Below the pieces are notes generated by a model that saw nothing but the letters and a program-made list of their open reading frames with translations, did no database searches and was not told the DNA's origin. A stretch of 64,000 bases of DNA, taken from Laburnicola sp. R22_1 (taxonomy: Eukaryota; Ascomycota; Dothideomycetes; Pleosporales; Didymosphaeriaceae). The DNA lies in NCBI GenBank assembly GCA_014281115.1, contig JACONQ010000004.1, positions 2,852,001-2,916,000 of the forward strand, written 5' to 3'. Below, piece after piece: positions 31,201 to 43,768 of the stretch. Positions within the stretch are counted from its first letter, which is position 1, and each line of letters begins with the position of its first letter. A program made the position numbers and the translations under genes.

Positions 31201-34200
31201 GAGGGGTACGTGCAAACGCTTAACCTTCCCTATTGCCTAATATGCTTCTATAGGCATCTGCCTATAGGTTGCGCTAATAATCTTCGCGCAGTTTCTAAAC
31301 TTATCTAATACGAAGTCTGTACCTAGGTTATATACAATATAGTTAGGTAGACCTTAGTAGACATTAATCTAGCATCTATAGAGGGCTTCCCACGCATCTT
31401 GTGCAGATATTAATTTTAAGAAGATTGCAGCTTAAAATAATATATCTGCATCTACAATATACAGTGCGTCTCTAGTTCTAATATATACAATATTAATAAT
31501 AATCTTATAGTTAAAGTGGGTGTTATTCTTAATAGTAAACTTAAAGCGACGCGGGGCTTATTTGTGCAATTAATAGTAGTGGCAAAACTTCTAAATTTTG
31601 TTTAGTACAATAGCATCTACTTTATAGCCAGCGTTAGTAAGTATCTTCTAAAGTCTTTCTATATAGGGATGTCCGAATTATTAATAAAGGCGACGGAGTT
31701 CTTGTTTAGTAAAAAAAGACACAGTCTCTTTCTTACTAACATTAAAGAAAGAGTGTCCCCATTTGCGTACAACAGGTATAGTTGTGCTGTTCTTTTATAT
31801 AATAATATCTAGAACATTGTTAAAGTAGGCACCCAGCTTATTAGCATCTGCCAGTAATAGTAGGAATAGTGTTAGAGTGTCTAGAATATAGTAGATAACT
31901 ATTTCTATTAGATTTGTAATTTATATAGTTCCTAAAGATTCTTATAGGTTCTAACCTCCAAAGCTAATATTAGTGTTGCTAGGTGTCTAATTAATCTTTA
32001 TATAGGGGTTCTCTTATACGTATGCCTTTAGCTATGCTTTGCCAATAGTAGAAATCCTTACTATACCTATATCCCACAGTTCACCTTAGTATATTGTATA
32101 GTATTAATCTTTAAGAATAAACTATTCTATACACTCCTCTAGCTCTATTTTATAAATGTGTTTGCCAGTTATGCAGTAAAGATAGGCAGCAATAGTTAGG
32201 TAGAACACTTAATTATTGCCATCCTTATTATCTTTACTTTACTCCTCTTCTTCATGCAAAGTAGGTCCCTTATTATTATACCTTTCTATATCCTAAATAT
32301 ATAACTAAACAGTTTTATATAAAGGCGTTTTATTATTATACTTTTTATAAAAGGTAATATACTACCTTATTACGCAGGTACACTCATCACGTAAATAGTT
32401 AAAAGACTAACAACCTTTCTTATAGCATATAAAACACTTCTTTAGTCTTATACAAATGTTGTTTAGTAGGGATCTAAATTGCAATAATAATAGTACAAAT
32501 CGTCTACGAAATCCTTATCTATAAGGAACTAGTAGTCTGCCTCTTTATATAGGAAAGTTATATTTATAATTAGTGTAGTATATATTAGCCTCTTGTAAGT
32601 GCTAATTAGATTAGCAATTAATTACAACTTAGATTAACGCATAGAGATTAGCAAATAGAGCTTTACAGGTAGGCTTAGGGGTAAATATAGCCTACTCTAG
32701 CTCTAGATATCTATGGTATGCTTGTATAATAGCAGTATGGAGAGGAATTTCCCTAGCAAAGTCCGTACCTAATACTCTCTATCTAAGAGTAAGCCTATTA
32801 ATTATTATCTCTAGAACTTTGTGTAAACTCTTATTAGGGTTCTTGCGCTAGCATTCTGTGAAAGTTATTATGGTCTAGTCTATCTAATACTAGTTATGGT
32901 TAATAGTAGTGTTAAAGTAACTGTTAAGTGCTTTATATAAGCACTTCCATAATTGTCTAGAATAGATAGTATGGAGGTAATACTGTACTGTATGGCTAGT
33001 AAGAATATCTAAAAAGATGTCTAGGTATTAATCCTTAGCAATATCTAGGCGTCTACATAGATCTATAAAGATCCTAGTCTTATCTACTAAAATATTATAC
33101 AGAGCTCTAGTATAGTTGTTATCCTTATTTTATGCCTTTTAAAATTAGATTATCTTATTAGCTAGAATTCTCTAAGGAGGTAGGTTGTGCTTAAGTAGAA
33201 GCTTGTACAGATTAGATTATAGCATAGGCTTAGTCTATATAGATTAGTATAGTGCCTATAATTCGCGTTTGACTAGTGGTGGCTCTATTCTATATAGCGT
33301 TTAATAATTGCAAGTAGGTGGGCAAAATAGTAGTTGGGTACTATATGAAAAGAGTAGTAGTTTATTTAGTTATTTATACAAATGGGATTGTCTTTAGTAC
33401 TTGTGTAAAGGTTCTCTTAAGATGTCTATAGGGACCTGCAGCTATGTAGGTGCCTATAGTGGTAGCGGCTTGCTCTATTTAGGTTCATATAATAGCCTAA
33501 CTAGCTTAGGTATCTTTAAGATTAGCCTTAGTATTTGCGTATAAGAAGTTAAGCGAGCTAGCAAAGACAGTGTTATACAAGTAGTATTTATATTATCTTA
33601 GGCTACTTTATATAGCTTACTAGTATTTATGGCTCTAGCATCTATTCTTAGCTTAATACTCTTTTTTCTTAGGACTACTATAAGCTCTCTCTTATACGCA
33701 CAGCCTAACTCTAAAAAATAGTGTTTTTCCCATTCTTTAAAGTCTTCCTAGAATAACTCTAAGAAAGCTGTCCCTTTCTAGTATAACACATAATACTTAG
33801 CAATAGTATATACTATATACAATTATATTTCTAACTAAGAAGAATTGTTTACTATATTAATTTTATTATTCTAATATATAGGTCTTATTCCCTTGCGTAG
33901 TATTTTCTCTAATATTCCTATCTCTTTAATATACTAATTATATAGTCCGGTATACTTAGGCATATTAGTGTTGTCTTATAAGGCAATGGGGACTTTATGC
34001 GAGACGGTAGAGGCTTTTTACAAGGTAGTAGGGGTAGCTATTACGTAACTGGTTTGTTTAATAGGTCGGTTGTACAAAGAGTCGCGCTTTATTAGGGTTT
34101 ATTACTATCTAACTATGTCTTTATACAGTTACTAGTAGTGTGCTTAGTGCACTATCTTCTCTTAAATCTTATATAGTAGCGACATCTACTTACTAACTTA

Positions 34201-34571
34201 ATAAAAGAGTTAATCTACTATCTCTATAGATAAGGATAGGTTTTGTATATTTTATATAATCGCTTCCTATATTTTGTACAGCAGCAACATCTACTTACTA
34301 ACTCTATAAAGGTTTAATTTACTATCCTCTTATATATAGAGAATAGGGTATAATAAATAAATTATATAGCTAATAACATCTTATATAATCGCTTTCTTTG
34401 TTTTGTATAGTAGTAATATCTACTTACTAACTCTATAAAGTTTTTAGTCTACTATCCTCTTATATATAGAGGATAGAGTATGTAAAACAAATTATATAGC
34501 TGATAATAACTTGTGTAATTCGTCTTCACTCTTGCCAATTTGCAGTTAAGAATTAGTTAACTACTAATTAG
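28234..34571 (-). pseudogene. Element Y gag-pol relic (Copia type)
   Basis: Minus-strand translation shows a Copia order with gag at the right. Near 32395-32450 a Gag zinc knuckle reads KKCFICYKKGC*SFN. Near 29110-29310 the RNase H end reads VVYIDLKSLYNCLIQLETTN followed by KKRLIINIILLCELYK and IR*INRKDNPA, matching fungal Copia RNase H (DSKSLYDCLxK...NPADAMTK). Reverse transcriptase must lie around 29.4-31 kb and integrase around 31-32 kb. The gene is riddled with stops. Confidence 0.78.
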
Positions 34572-34860
34572 TGTTAAATAGGTACTCTATAGCTAGCTAT
34601 ATAGACATTAAATTCTAATTCTCTATACTAGCAAGTATAAAGGGTGTACGGGGTAATTGTACAAGAAAAAGGAAATAATATAATAGAACAACTTAGTATT
34701 AATTGCTTGTCTCTAGAGAGGGTGCGGATAAAAAGGAGAAGATTCTATAGCGCACAGGCCGCGACGCACGAGCATTATGTAATTCCTATGTAATGCTATT
34801 GTGCGGCAATATTAAAACCTTAACACCCTTAGGTGCCCTTGCCTATACGGTGTACGGATA
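34572..34860 (-). repeat. Element Y, 5' LTR
   Basis: 289 bp, pairs with 21858-22146. Confidence 0.88.
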
Positions 34861-34889
34861 GAAATAGTTTTAATAAGCTCGGCTATATA

Positions 34890-36651
34890 GTTGCCGACCA
34901 TATAAAGATTCTGGCCACCCTACTAAAACGCAACACCTACACAAAATACGCAATATCTTAATAACGCCTATTACAATTACTATTAACTACATATAGATTT
35001 AAGCGCTACAGCTACTATAGCTACTACAGCTCTCTCTATAGTGCTTAATATAGTAGATCTACTCTATTAAGTAGCTAAAGCCTTAGCTGCGTATATAGCC
35101 ACTCTAATACTCTCTACCTCTACAAAGCGTTAATTTAGGTCTACTTAAACGCGCTTTTAATGACGCTAAGAGCTAGAAGTCTCTAGCTGCTGCTTAAGAC
35201 GTCTTTTCTCCACTTTTAGTCCTACAGCTTAAGTATTTACAGCTGCTAGCACCTTATCTACTTTCTATAGGAGTAGCCGGGTGCTACAACCTAGGTTTTT
35301 AAGGCTCTAAATGTCGCGCTGCGCCAAGTACAGATTCTAAGGGCCTTAAGGGGTAGAGAGAAAGCTCTAAGGCTACTACTAGGGCTGCTGCTAAGGCGTA
35401 GGCGTTGTAGGCCTCTAAGAGACCTATAATAAGCTAAGCACGTAATTAATATTAAATAGGCAAAGACTAGTAGCCTACTAGTCAGCTCGAATCATACGCT
35501 CTGTAAAGCCTTCCTCCCTAGCTTAATAGTAGTAGGCAATAAAGCGCTCTTTCTTAATAGACGCGGCGTTGTTAAGTAACGCGAGCTTTTGGATTTAGCG
35601 TTAGTAACTAGACTTAATAATAGAGAAAGAAGCAAGATCTAGAGGCTATAGGACGTGTAAGGAGTGCGCAGGTAGGTATAGAAGCTCGATTCAATACTGT
35701 TTACAGAGCCATAGGAACTCTATACTAATATAGCTACCGTGCCTATTAAGAATAAGAAGATAGTACTAGCTATTACCTACAGCTATCTTAGGTATAAATA
35801 TGTGCTATAGCCACTTAACACCTATTATATTTAACGTCTATCTATTCTCTAAGGTTGTATAGAGCCAGCTAGGTACATAGGACAAGGGGAACTAGATAGT
35901 CTATAGGCTCTAGCCCTTAAAGATAACTGCGCAGCGTAGTTTCTGCCCTATTGCTAATACACACTTAATTATAGAGACCCACTCGCAATTTTCTAGAGAC
36001 TAAATATAAGCCTTCTTTTTTTAACTACTAGAGAGTACTCTAGTGTTTGTATATACTCCTAAAGCAAGCCCTATCTTATCTATATTCTAGATATCCTTAT
36101 TGCGTATATTTAAGCGCTTTCTAGTCTTCTTAAAGAGCTCTAGAAAGGCGCGCACCTGCTCTAGAGTCGCTGCCCTAGCTCTCTAAGCCTCTAGCTTTCT
36201 ACTAACTACTAAGGCAACGCGTAGCTAGCGCTAGATAAAGTGTAAGAGCCAGAGCTTACTAATAGGCTAATTGTCGCCATTTATACGCAGTATTTAATTT
36301 GCTATTTCTTAAGCGTAAGCGTGTAAGGGAGAGCAAGCGCGCGCGTCTTCTTTAAGAATTTAGTCTACTAGGAAGTCCTTCTATAGAGGAGTTAATCGCT
36401 GCTAGTGTTAATAGCTAAGCGCACTGTTTGTCGCGCCACCTAGTTAGCCTTAAAGCGTAGATTAAGGCATATTATATGCCTTTGCTATAGCGCGTAGACT
36501 AGAATAAAGACCTGCGTTAAAATCGCTAATAGCTAATTGTATAGCTAGCTCACAGGCGTCCATTTTAATGAGCGTTATTAGGAGATATTGCGTGTTTTGT
36601 ACAGGTGTCGCGTTTTAGTAGGGTGGCCGGAATCCCTATGTGGCCGGCAAC
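34890..36651 (-). mobile_element. pogo/Fot-type element (1.76 kb) in Gypsy copy 1
   Basis: Long inverted repeats: the left end reads GTTGCCGACCATATAAAGAT and the right end, reversed, GTTGCCGGCCACATAGGGAT, both followed by CCGGCCACCCTACTAAAACG-like sequence. TA dinucleotides flank both ends. The minus strand carries a broken transposase. Inserted beside the degraded Copia, so it joined Gypsy copy 1 near the same site. Confidence 0.85.
35000..36570 (-). pseudogene. pogo/Fot-type transposase relic
   Basis: Minus-strand N-terminus reads AIQLAISDFNAGLYSSLRAI then KAYNMPQSTL, a psq-type HTH. Further on are RARAATLEQVRAFLELF and NIDKIGLALGV(Y), as in Fot1/pogo transposases. Many TAG stops. The catalytic region could not be read confidently. 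Confidence 0.75.
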
Positions 36652-36653
36652 TA

Positions 36654-38972
36654 TATAGCTAAGCTTAGCTAGGCTATTAGGCTATAACCTCTTAGTCTTC
36701 TTTATGTTTTTTGCAGTATCTATTATTAATTACTATCTTATACTTTATCTAGTTAAGAGCTGTATGCTCCTTCTCTAGGTCTAGTAGTGTTAACTCTCTA
36801 TAGGATCTAATTATTTCTACCCTTATAGCTCTAACTCTACTAATCCTTTACTTCTTTAAGTAGTTTTCTTTAAAGTAGTCTTACTTACTGCATACTAAAT
36901 ATATATAGTTATTACAGCGCCTCTATTTTTTTCTTTTAATAGACTATTGTCTTTTTATGGTTCTTAGGGTGCGTTCTTCTTTTATAAAGTTTTTTCCTTT
37001 TTCTAGACTTTTCTAGCTATTACAACGTTTCTATCTATATTATAGTGCTACTTTATCTTCCTATTATTCCTAGGCTTAGTAATTATCTTGGCTCTACTGT
37101 ACTTTTTTCTACGCTTTTTTATAAAGGCGATTATTAATATAGACTAATATCTTAATTAGTTTAATAAGGTTTTTAGTTAGTTATAGACTAGTATTACGTC
37201 TTTTACACTATCTTTTAGTCTATTATAGAAGGCTACTTTTAATACTATATTATCCTAGTCTATCCTAGACTATAGTTGCCTAGAATATAAAGCGTATTAG
37301 CTAATAAATATTATTTATTATAGTTGCTATATCTATTATTCTACTTATTACTCTTTATCTACTTATTTAAACATAGTGTTTATTTATTCTTTAAAGCTAT
37401 CCTAATTCTTAAAGAGAGCTTTTATCTTCTTTTCTAAGTTGTTGCTTTCTAAGAACTATAACTAATTATCTATATATAGTTAAATCTAGGCAGCTACCCT
37501 ATCTTCTATATATATGCTTACTACTAGAATCTTATCTTATTTTATAGGTAGTAAGATACTATTAAACTAATAAAATAGTTCTATTTATATAAGAAAGGTC
37601 TTTAATCTTTTTCTTTATTATACTTCTTAAAATTGTCGCATTATTTACTTAGTGTTAATTACCTTTTTAATATATTTTTTAAATTAAGCCTGCGTAGGTT
37701 GGGATAAAAAGGCCGCTCTAGTCCAGCACCTAAAAATACAATCTACTCCTAGTCTCTGCTAACGCGATAATAGTTTATAAGAATAGTTTATAAACTACAC
37801 ACTCGCTCTCTAATTATCTATAAGTGCTTTAATACCTATTAATTTACTTAAAGCGTGTATAGTAAACTAAGCTCTATTATTACTATTATTAGCAACTGCG
37901 CTATATTTGCGCGCTACTTATATAGCACACTTACGCGTTACGCTTACCTAATACTATAACTATAAGAATTTAACGTATCTATGTAACGCTTTCCTTTTCT
38001 AGCAACTTATTAATAAATATTTTCTTCTCTTTCCCCTTTATCTTGCTCTTTATTACCGCCTTCCTAACTAGTAGTAATATAAGAAACTATAGTAGAAACT
38101 CTTTATACTCTTTGTGCTTTAAGTTACTAATTTATTACTAGCCTAACTAGTATACTAGAACTGCCTTATATAGGCTAAGGTATACCTTTTACTTTAACCT
38201 ATTAACAATCTTCTAAATAGAGTAGTACTCTAGTATAAATTTAGCGACTTTAAGTAGATAGATTATTAGAGCATAGTTTTAGACGGCGTTAATAGCGGTA
38301 TTAGTATTAAGATTTAGAAAGATAGTAGAAAATAGAGCAATAGCAGTAGAAGTATTAAAGTTAACTTTAATATAGAGATAGAACGTTAGTATATCTATAG
38401 TGTATAAGCTTCTATCTAGTATATATCTTATAAGTAGCATATAAACCTACTAATATAATAGCTGTTACTTCTAGTAATCTTTAGGGATAATAGTAGAGGA
38501 GAAAGATAATAGTTATAGTATTATAGCGCTAGCGCTCTCTTATACCTCCCCTCTACTCTAAACTATAGTATAGTAATATAGCCTTATTATATTTTGCATA
38601 TAGATATTTTTTAATTAGAGTGGGCGCGCTAAGCTCGCTTAGCGAGCTTGGGCTAACGCGCTAACCCCTTTTTATTAACACTACCTTAAAACGCTTTTCT
38701 ATGTTAACAATAGTAGGAGGAATAACTACTATTATTATAATATTTTTATTAGAAACCTCTTAGTTATAAAAAAACAATACTTCTTAATAGTAATGCAAAC
38801 GTTCTATTTCACTTTTTCTTACGCTATCTTAGCAATCCTCTCTAGTTCTACCTCTCTTTATTCTAGTTCTATAACTTTTGTCTATAAGGTTGCAATTATC
38901 TATGCTGGATTTATTATAGAGTTAGGGTTGCCATTATTAACTATTTTCTTAAAACCTATTAGGTAGTCAAAG
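36654..38972 (-). pseudogene. Gypsy copy 1, gag-side relic and 5' leader
   Basis: Colinear with copy 2 at 53610-54816 (shared ACTTTATCTAGTTAAG-like and CTATTTTCTTAAAACCTATT words). About 900 bp from 37690 to 38670 has no counterpart in copy 2 and may be another insertion; it ends in a near-palindrome around CTCGCTTAGCGAG (38633-38645). A ~100-bp repeat (family U) lies at 38685-38775. Confidence 0.6.
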
Positions 38973-39435
38973 TGTTAACACGGGGTCACATACCTTATCC
39001 TAATCTAGATTAGAAAAGGTAAGGTAAACTTAAGATAGCTATGCTAGTAGGCTTTAGAAGGAATTAAGTAAGATGTTAATAGTCTTAGGTAAGGCTCATC
39101 TAATTCTAAACAAGATAGAATGACTAGCACTAATCTATATAGGAGATTGTACTATTAAAGTTAACTATAAAAATTTAAAACTAAGAAGATTCTCTAGATT
39201 TATATAGTTCTAATCTTTTATAAACTTACTATAATTACTATAATTATAGTAATCTGTCTAATTACCTTAATTACTATAACTATAGTAATTTGTTATATAC
39301 CTTTAAATACTTTAATTACTATAATTATAGTAATTTATTATATAATCTACTAACTTATTACTATATCTTATTATGCATGCGTTTTACACGTATGTGTTAG
39401 ACCTTTACAACCTTACTACGTCTATATTTATAATA
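38973..39435 (-). repeat. Gypsy copy 1, 5' LTR
   Basis: 463 bp, pairs with 15195-15657; followed by ctagt. Confidence 0.92.
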
Positions 39436-39440
39436 CTAGT

Positions 39441-39514
39441 ATATAATTATAGAAATAAAATATATATAAAATAATAATAATTTCATTATTAATATTTTAT
39501 ATAGTAATATTATT
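39441..39514 (+). repeat. Family W repeat, right half
   Basis: Continues the repeat split at 15194: AAATAAAATATATATAAAAT then AATAATTTCATTATTAATAT, the mutated form of the W 3' part. Confidence 0.65.
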
Positions 39515-39990
39515 AATAGTAGTTAATATTAGGAAGAGTAATATCGCAGACCTTTTAGTGTATAGTATAACACTATAAGAGAAAGCTATAGATATACTAA
39601 AAATATATTAAAAAAAGATAAAGTAGTAAGATAAGTTAGGCTATAAACTATTTATTAGCATATATAAATTAGCCCCTTATGCTAATAATAAGGTAGTTAA
39701 TTATAAAATATACTAGATTCTAAAGTTAATAATAATATAATGCGCAGCTGCTGCCTACGCAGTATAAAATACGCAACTAGACAAAAATTACCTATTTATA
39801 CTACCTTTCTATTCTTGTAAATATATTTAATTATAAGTTAAGACCTTAAAGTTAGTTACGATATCTATCCCTCGCCCTAAAGACGCTATTACTACTAGAC
39901 GTGCGGAGTTGCGCCCCTATCTAGGAGACGTAAATAATAATAATGCAGCTAGGTATAATAGTTAGAGGCTACTTAATATTAAAAACTATA

Positions 39991-40173
39991 TTAAAGATCT
40001 TCATCGTGTTAAGATTCTAACTAAGGTCGAATCCACACTATACACAGAGAGGAGTAAAATAGAAGGCACTAAAACCTAGCACCTAGCACATAGTAGTAGT
40101 AATAAAATATACACAAAATAATAATAATTTCGCCGTCGACGTTTTGCACGGCAGCATCGTCGACAATAGTTAA
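39991..40173 (+). repeat. Family W SINE-like repeat in family X copy
   Basis: 183 bp flanked by the 13-bp duplication attaaaaactata (39978-39990, 40174-40186). Least mutated W copy: AAGGTCGAATCCACAC and a GC-rich tail (CGCCGTCGACGTTTTGCACG). Confidence 0.8.
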
Positions 40174-40312
40174 ATTAAAAACTATATAGTTTATACTACG
40201 GACCTATAAATAGCTACTATAGAATTAGATTACTATATTAAGAAGAATATAGATCTTAGTAAGCAAGACTCTAAAATTAGTAGAATAAGTCTTATAATAT
40301 AGATTGTCCTAT

Positions 40313-40656
40313 TTCTTCGACAACATTTTTCGTAGTAATAATAACAATAATAATCACGACAGTAACTAACCTAACTATTTTATTACCAGATAGCAGACTA
40401 TTTATTAACTACTATTAATAATACTGCTATGCAAAATATTAATAATAAAATTATTGTTATTTTATATATATTTTATTACTACTATTAATAATACTGCTAT
40501 GCAAAATATTAATAATAAAATTATTGTTATTTTATATATATTTTATTACTACTACTATATACTAGATACTAGGTTTTAGTGCCTTTTATTTTACTTCTCT
40601 CTATATATAATACGAGTTTAACCTTAGTTAGAATCTTAATATAATAAAGATCTTTA
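40313..40656 (-). repeat. Family W repeat, reversed, with internal 70-bp tandem duplication
   Basis: Reverse-oriented W: its 5' end reads from 40656 leftward (AAGATTCTAACTAAGGTTAA after reversal). It lies between atatagattgtcctat and atataaattatcctat, a 16-bp duplication with two transitions. A unit of about 70 bp (TATGCAAAATATTAATAATA...) is present twice at about 40410-40550. Confidence 0.7.
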
Positions 40657-41308
40657 ATATAAATTATCCTATACTAGTTTAGATACAAAGTGCTTATAAT
40701 TATTAAGAATAAAAACTAAAAAAATATAGATATTTTTATATAGTAAGAGTTTAGGTTAATAGCTATATACTACTGCGTAGCTAATAGTAATTACTACCTT
40801 AAGTTAGATATCTAATTAATAGTTACTTACTTTAAAGATAGTAGTTATACTAAATAGGTACTAGAGATATAAAAAATATATAATTATATAATTATACAAT
40901 AGGATATCTATAAGTAATAGATAGAGTAAGACTAGTAAAGTATTAGAGTGCTATTTAGTATTAGAAGTAGAAAGCGCACGCGTAATTTATTATATATTAT
41001 AGTAATAGTAGTAGTAGTAGAGCGTGTGTGTATATATATAGTAGGTTATCTATTATCTAGTAATATAGTGGGCGGGTAAGCAAGTTAGGGTGTTGTTATT
41101 ATAGGGTTAGTTGTCTTAGAAGCTAGGGAGAGATATTAGAAAAACTTTAACGTACTCTAGTCCTAGGGCTTAGTGCTTACACATAATATTATATTATATA
41201 GGCTCTAGTAATATAATAAAAAACGCAGTAATTAAACGTAGTAGGGCCACTTAAAAACTAATAAGTAAAGGTAGTTTATACTCCTGCCTAGGAGGGAATA
41301 GTAGTTAA

Positions 41309-43252
41309 TAAATAGTCTACTATTTAGTATAACTAAGTTATATATTATTTCTTAACTAGTAAACTATTAGAGAACTATAGTAAACTATAGAGTTATAACT
41401 ATAAAAGTAGTATAGATAATAGGACGCTTAACTATAATTTAGTTATTATGCTTATAATCTAGTAGCTATAGTATAACTATAGTTTGCTATATATATAGTG
41501 TATAAAGTCTATCTACTTTTATAGTATTAGCAATATCTAGTATATTAAATCTTTACATTTAACTTATATAATACTAAGTATTTTAAATTTAACTCTTTAT
41601 TATATATAGTAATATAATACCTTGCTAGTATCTTAAGATTATATTATTTAATACCTATAGTTAGATAGCTACTAGAGAATTTAAAAGTAGTATAAATAAC
41701 TAGCTAAGTAATATTAGCTATCTAACCTACCTACAATAAAATATAGTTTAATAGGTAGGGCTACTAAAGGACTAAATTAATTATACTATTTTAGAGGTTA
41801 TATTTAATAGTTTAATTAGGCTATATAAATTTTTATATAATTCTAAATTTTTAAATACTAAGCTATTCTTTTATATAAAGGCTTAGGTAAAAATATAGTA
41901 ACTTTTATAAAAAGAATAATAGTATTTTACTATCATATTACTAGTAAAGCTAAATAATAAAATAAAATATAGTAGTAGGCACCTATTAAAAAGAAAAGAA
42001 TTTTTTTATATATTGCTAGAGCGTACGCGCAGCTATAGTAGAAAAAGCTTCTTATAGTAATTAATATTATAAAGATATATAATAATAAGTAATAGTAGTA
42101 GTTAAAAGATAATAAGGGTAAGAGTAGTAGTAGTAGGAGTATAGAGGAGATAGGTAGTAGTAGCAAGATTCTAGGGAGTAGTATACAACTTACTAGTTGT
42201 AAGAAAAGATTTACTTAAAGTATTTATACCTAATATAGAATATAGTTTTTACTTATTACCTACTACTATATAAATATAATAATATACTTTCTATAAGTTA
42301 AACTTTAAAAAGATTCTAGCCTAAGATAAATAGCTTAAGGACTTAGTAATTAGTAGAAGAGCACTATAATTCTTAATTAGAATTTTATTTAGCTTATAAT
42401 AATTAATCTAATCCTTTTAATAGTACCTTAAAACGCTGTTCTGTGTATATAATAGCAGGAGAGATATCTGCTATTATTGTAATATTTTTATTAGAAATCT
42501 CTTAGTCGCAAAACAAAAAAATAATTAATATAAAGCTATAAGCTACCATCCTTTTTTTATAAAAAGAATAAGCGCCTTAGTAGATAACTTAGAGTAGTAA
42601 ATTTACTCTTACTTTAAATATTTATTTATATATTTTCTTAAAGCGTCTAGCTTAAATATAAAAAGGTTATATAAAATAACCTTTTTTCATTATTACCTTT
42701 TTACAACTTTTTTAATTACGAAGCAGGGGGCTCTGATTTTTTTATTATGTTATTTGAGATAAAAGCCTTTGCTGTCCTACTTCTAGGTAGATTAATTAAT
42801 GCCACATATAAATAACTAATATTTTTAACCTGTAAAATCTTATTAATATAGCTAATAATTAATTTAAGATAGATAATAAGGTTAGCTAATATCCCTATTA
42901 TCTTTTAGCTTTATTTAGCTTTTTTAGCTTCTTTTTTATATTCTAAGCTTCCTTAAATTCTAAAGCTAATAGCTTATTTACATTAGAATAATTTAGGTAA
43001 AAGTATTTCTCCTTACTATAATACTAGTAAATAATAGTTATTACATACTTTTTAGCGCTATCTTATATCTTAGTGTAATAATTTAGCGCTCCTTACTTTT
43101 AGTTAAAGTTTTTAGCCTTTTTCAGAGTTTTTTTATTCCTCTTAAAGGTAGATTATTTTTATTTAAGCTATTATATTTTTAATATAGTTTATATATTATT
43201 TCTTATTAATTTAATATACTAGTTACTATAATAAATATTTATTACTTACTCT
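41309..43252. other. AT-rich DNA with short repeats, no gene
   Basis: Decayed sequence. Contains family U repeat (about 42415-42515) and family V repeat (about 42690-42812). A minus-strand ORF near 42 kb is leucine/tyrosine-rich low complexity and is not credible. Confidence 0.55.
42690..42812 (+). repeat. Family V repeat copy
   Basis: TTTTTTAATTACGAAGCAGG, GATAAAAGCCTTTGCTGTCC, CTAGGTAGATTAATTAATGC and CACATATA in the expected order. Confidence 0.8.
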
Positions 43253-43747
43253 TATTAATATAGGATTACGTACCTTGTCCTAATCTATATTAGGGGAGGG
43301 GAGGTAACTAAGGTGGCTATGCTAGTAGGCTTTAGGAGAAATTAAGTAAGATGTTAATAGTCTTGTGGGAGGCTCTTCTAATTCTAAATAAGATAGAATA
43401 ACTAGCACTAATCTATATAGAAGATAGTACTATAAATAGTTAACTATAAAGATTTAAAACTAAGAAGATTCCTTAGATCTATATAGTCTTAATCCTTATA
43501 GTCTGTCTGCTTACCTAAAGCCTATCTATTATTCTCTAGTAGATAATAGTCTTATCTGCTATAGACACCCTCTATCTGCTACTAAGCCTTATAGATAGTC
43601 TATATATTCTATAAATAGGTATTATATAACTACTTACCTAATACACTCTATATCCTATATAGCTCTTTAGCGGTAGCGCCTTCTATAATTACCTTCTAGA
43701 CATAATTGTTTAGTTTCTACGAGTGCATATTCTGTTATATTATAATA
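43253..43747 (-). repeat. Gypsy copy 2, 3' LTR
   Basis: 495 bp; TATTAATATAGGATTACG at the start corresponds to TGTTAACACGGGGTCACG after C-to-T and G-to-A changes. Followed by a pyrimidine run (TTGCCCCCATTTT), the polypurine tract of the minus-strand element. Confidence 0.9.
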
Positions 43748-43768
43748 CTTGCCCCCATTTTAGAGTTA

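Larger units (their letters stand above)
21858..34860 (-). mobile_element. Degraded Copia-type LTR retrotransposon (element Y)
   Basis: LTRs of equal length (289 bp) at 21858-22146 and 34572-34860 begin TATTAAATGGGTACTC / TGTTAAATAGGTACTC and end GTGTACAGACA / GTGTACGGATA. The flanks aaaat and gaaat form a 5-bp duplication with one G-to-A change. The coding strand is minus. It was inserted into Gypsy copy 1 and later received the young Copia at 22750. Confidence 0.9.
15195..39435 (-). mobile_element. Gypsy LTR retrotransposon, copy 1, with nested insertions
   Basis: LTRs of equal length (463 bp) at 15195-15657 and 38973-39435 start TGTTAACACGGGGTCAC and end TTTATAATA (from TAACA). A perfect 5-bp duplication, ctagt, flanks the element. 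Pol is on the minus strand, so the left LTR is the 3' LTR; a pyrimidine run (CTCACCCCCCTCTT) next to it on the plus strand is the polypurine tract of the element. It has been enlarged from roughly 8 kb by the family X element (19360-20667), the degraded Copia (21858-34860) and a pogo element (34890-36651). It is heavily mutated and inactive. Confidence 0.92.
39527..41296 (+). mobile_element. Family X element, second copy, with two W insertions
   Basis: Begins TATTAGGAAGAGTAATATCG and ends CTCCTGCCTAGGAGGG, the same termini as at 19360-20667. A 12-bp duplication, aatagtagttaa, flanks it (39515-39526, 41297-41308). Subtracting the two nested W repeats leaves about 1.2 kb. No coding potential seen. 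Confidence 0.78.

Noticed and set aside
38633..38645. Palindrome CTCGCTTAGCGAG as an operator or hairpin terminator
   Set aside because: Isolated in decayed transposon DNA with no gene nearby to regulate.
41933..42166. Leucine/tyrosine-rich minus-strand ORF
   Set aside because: Low-complexity reading of AT-rich DNA; no start context, homology or neighbours.
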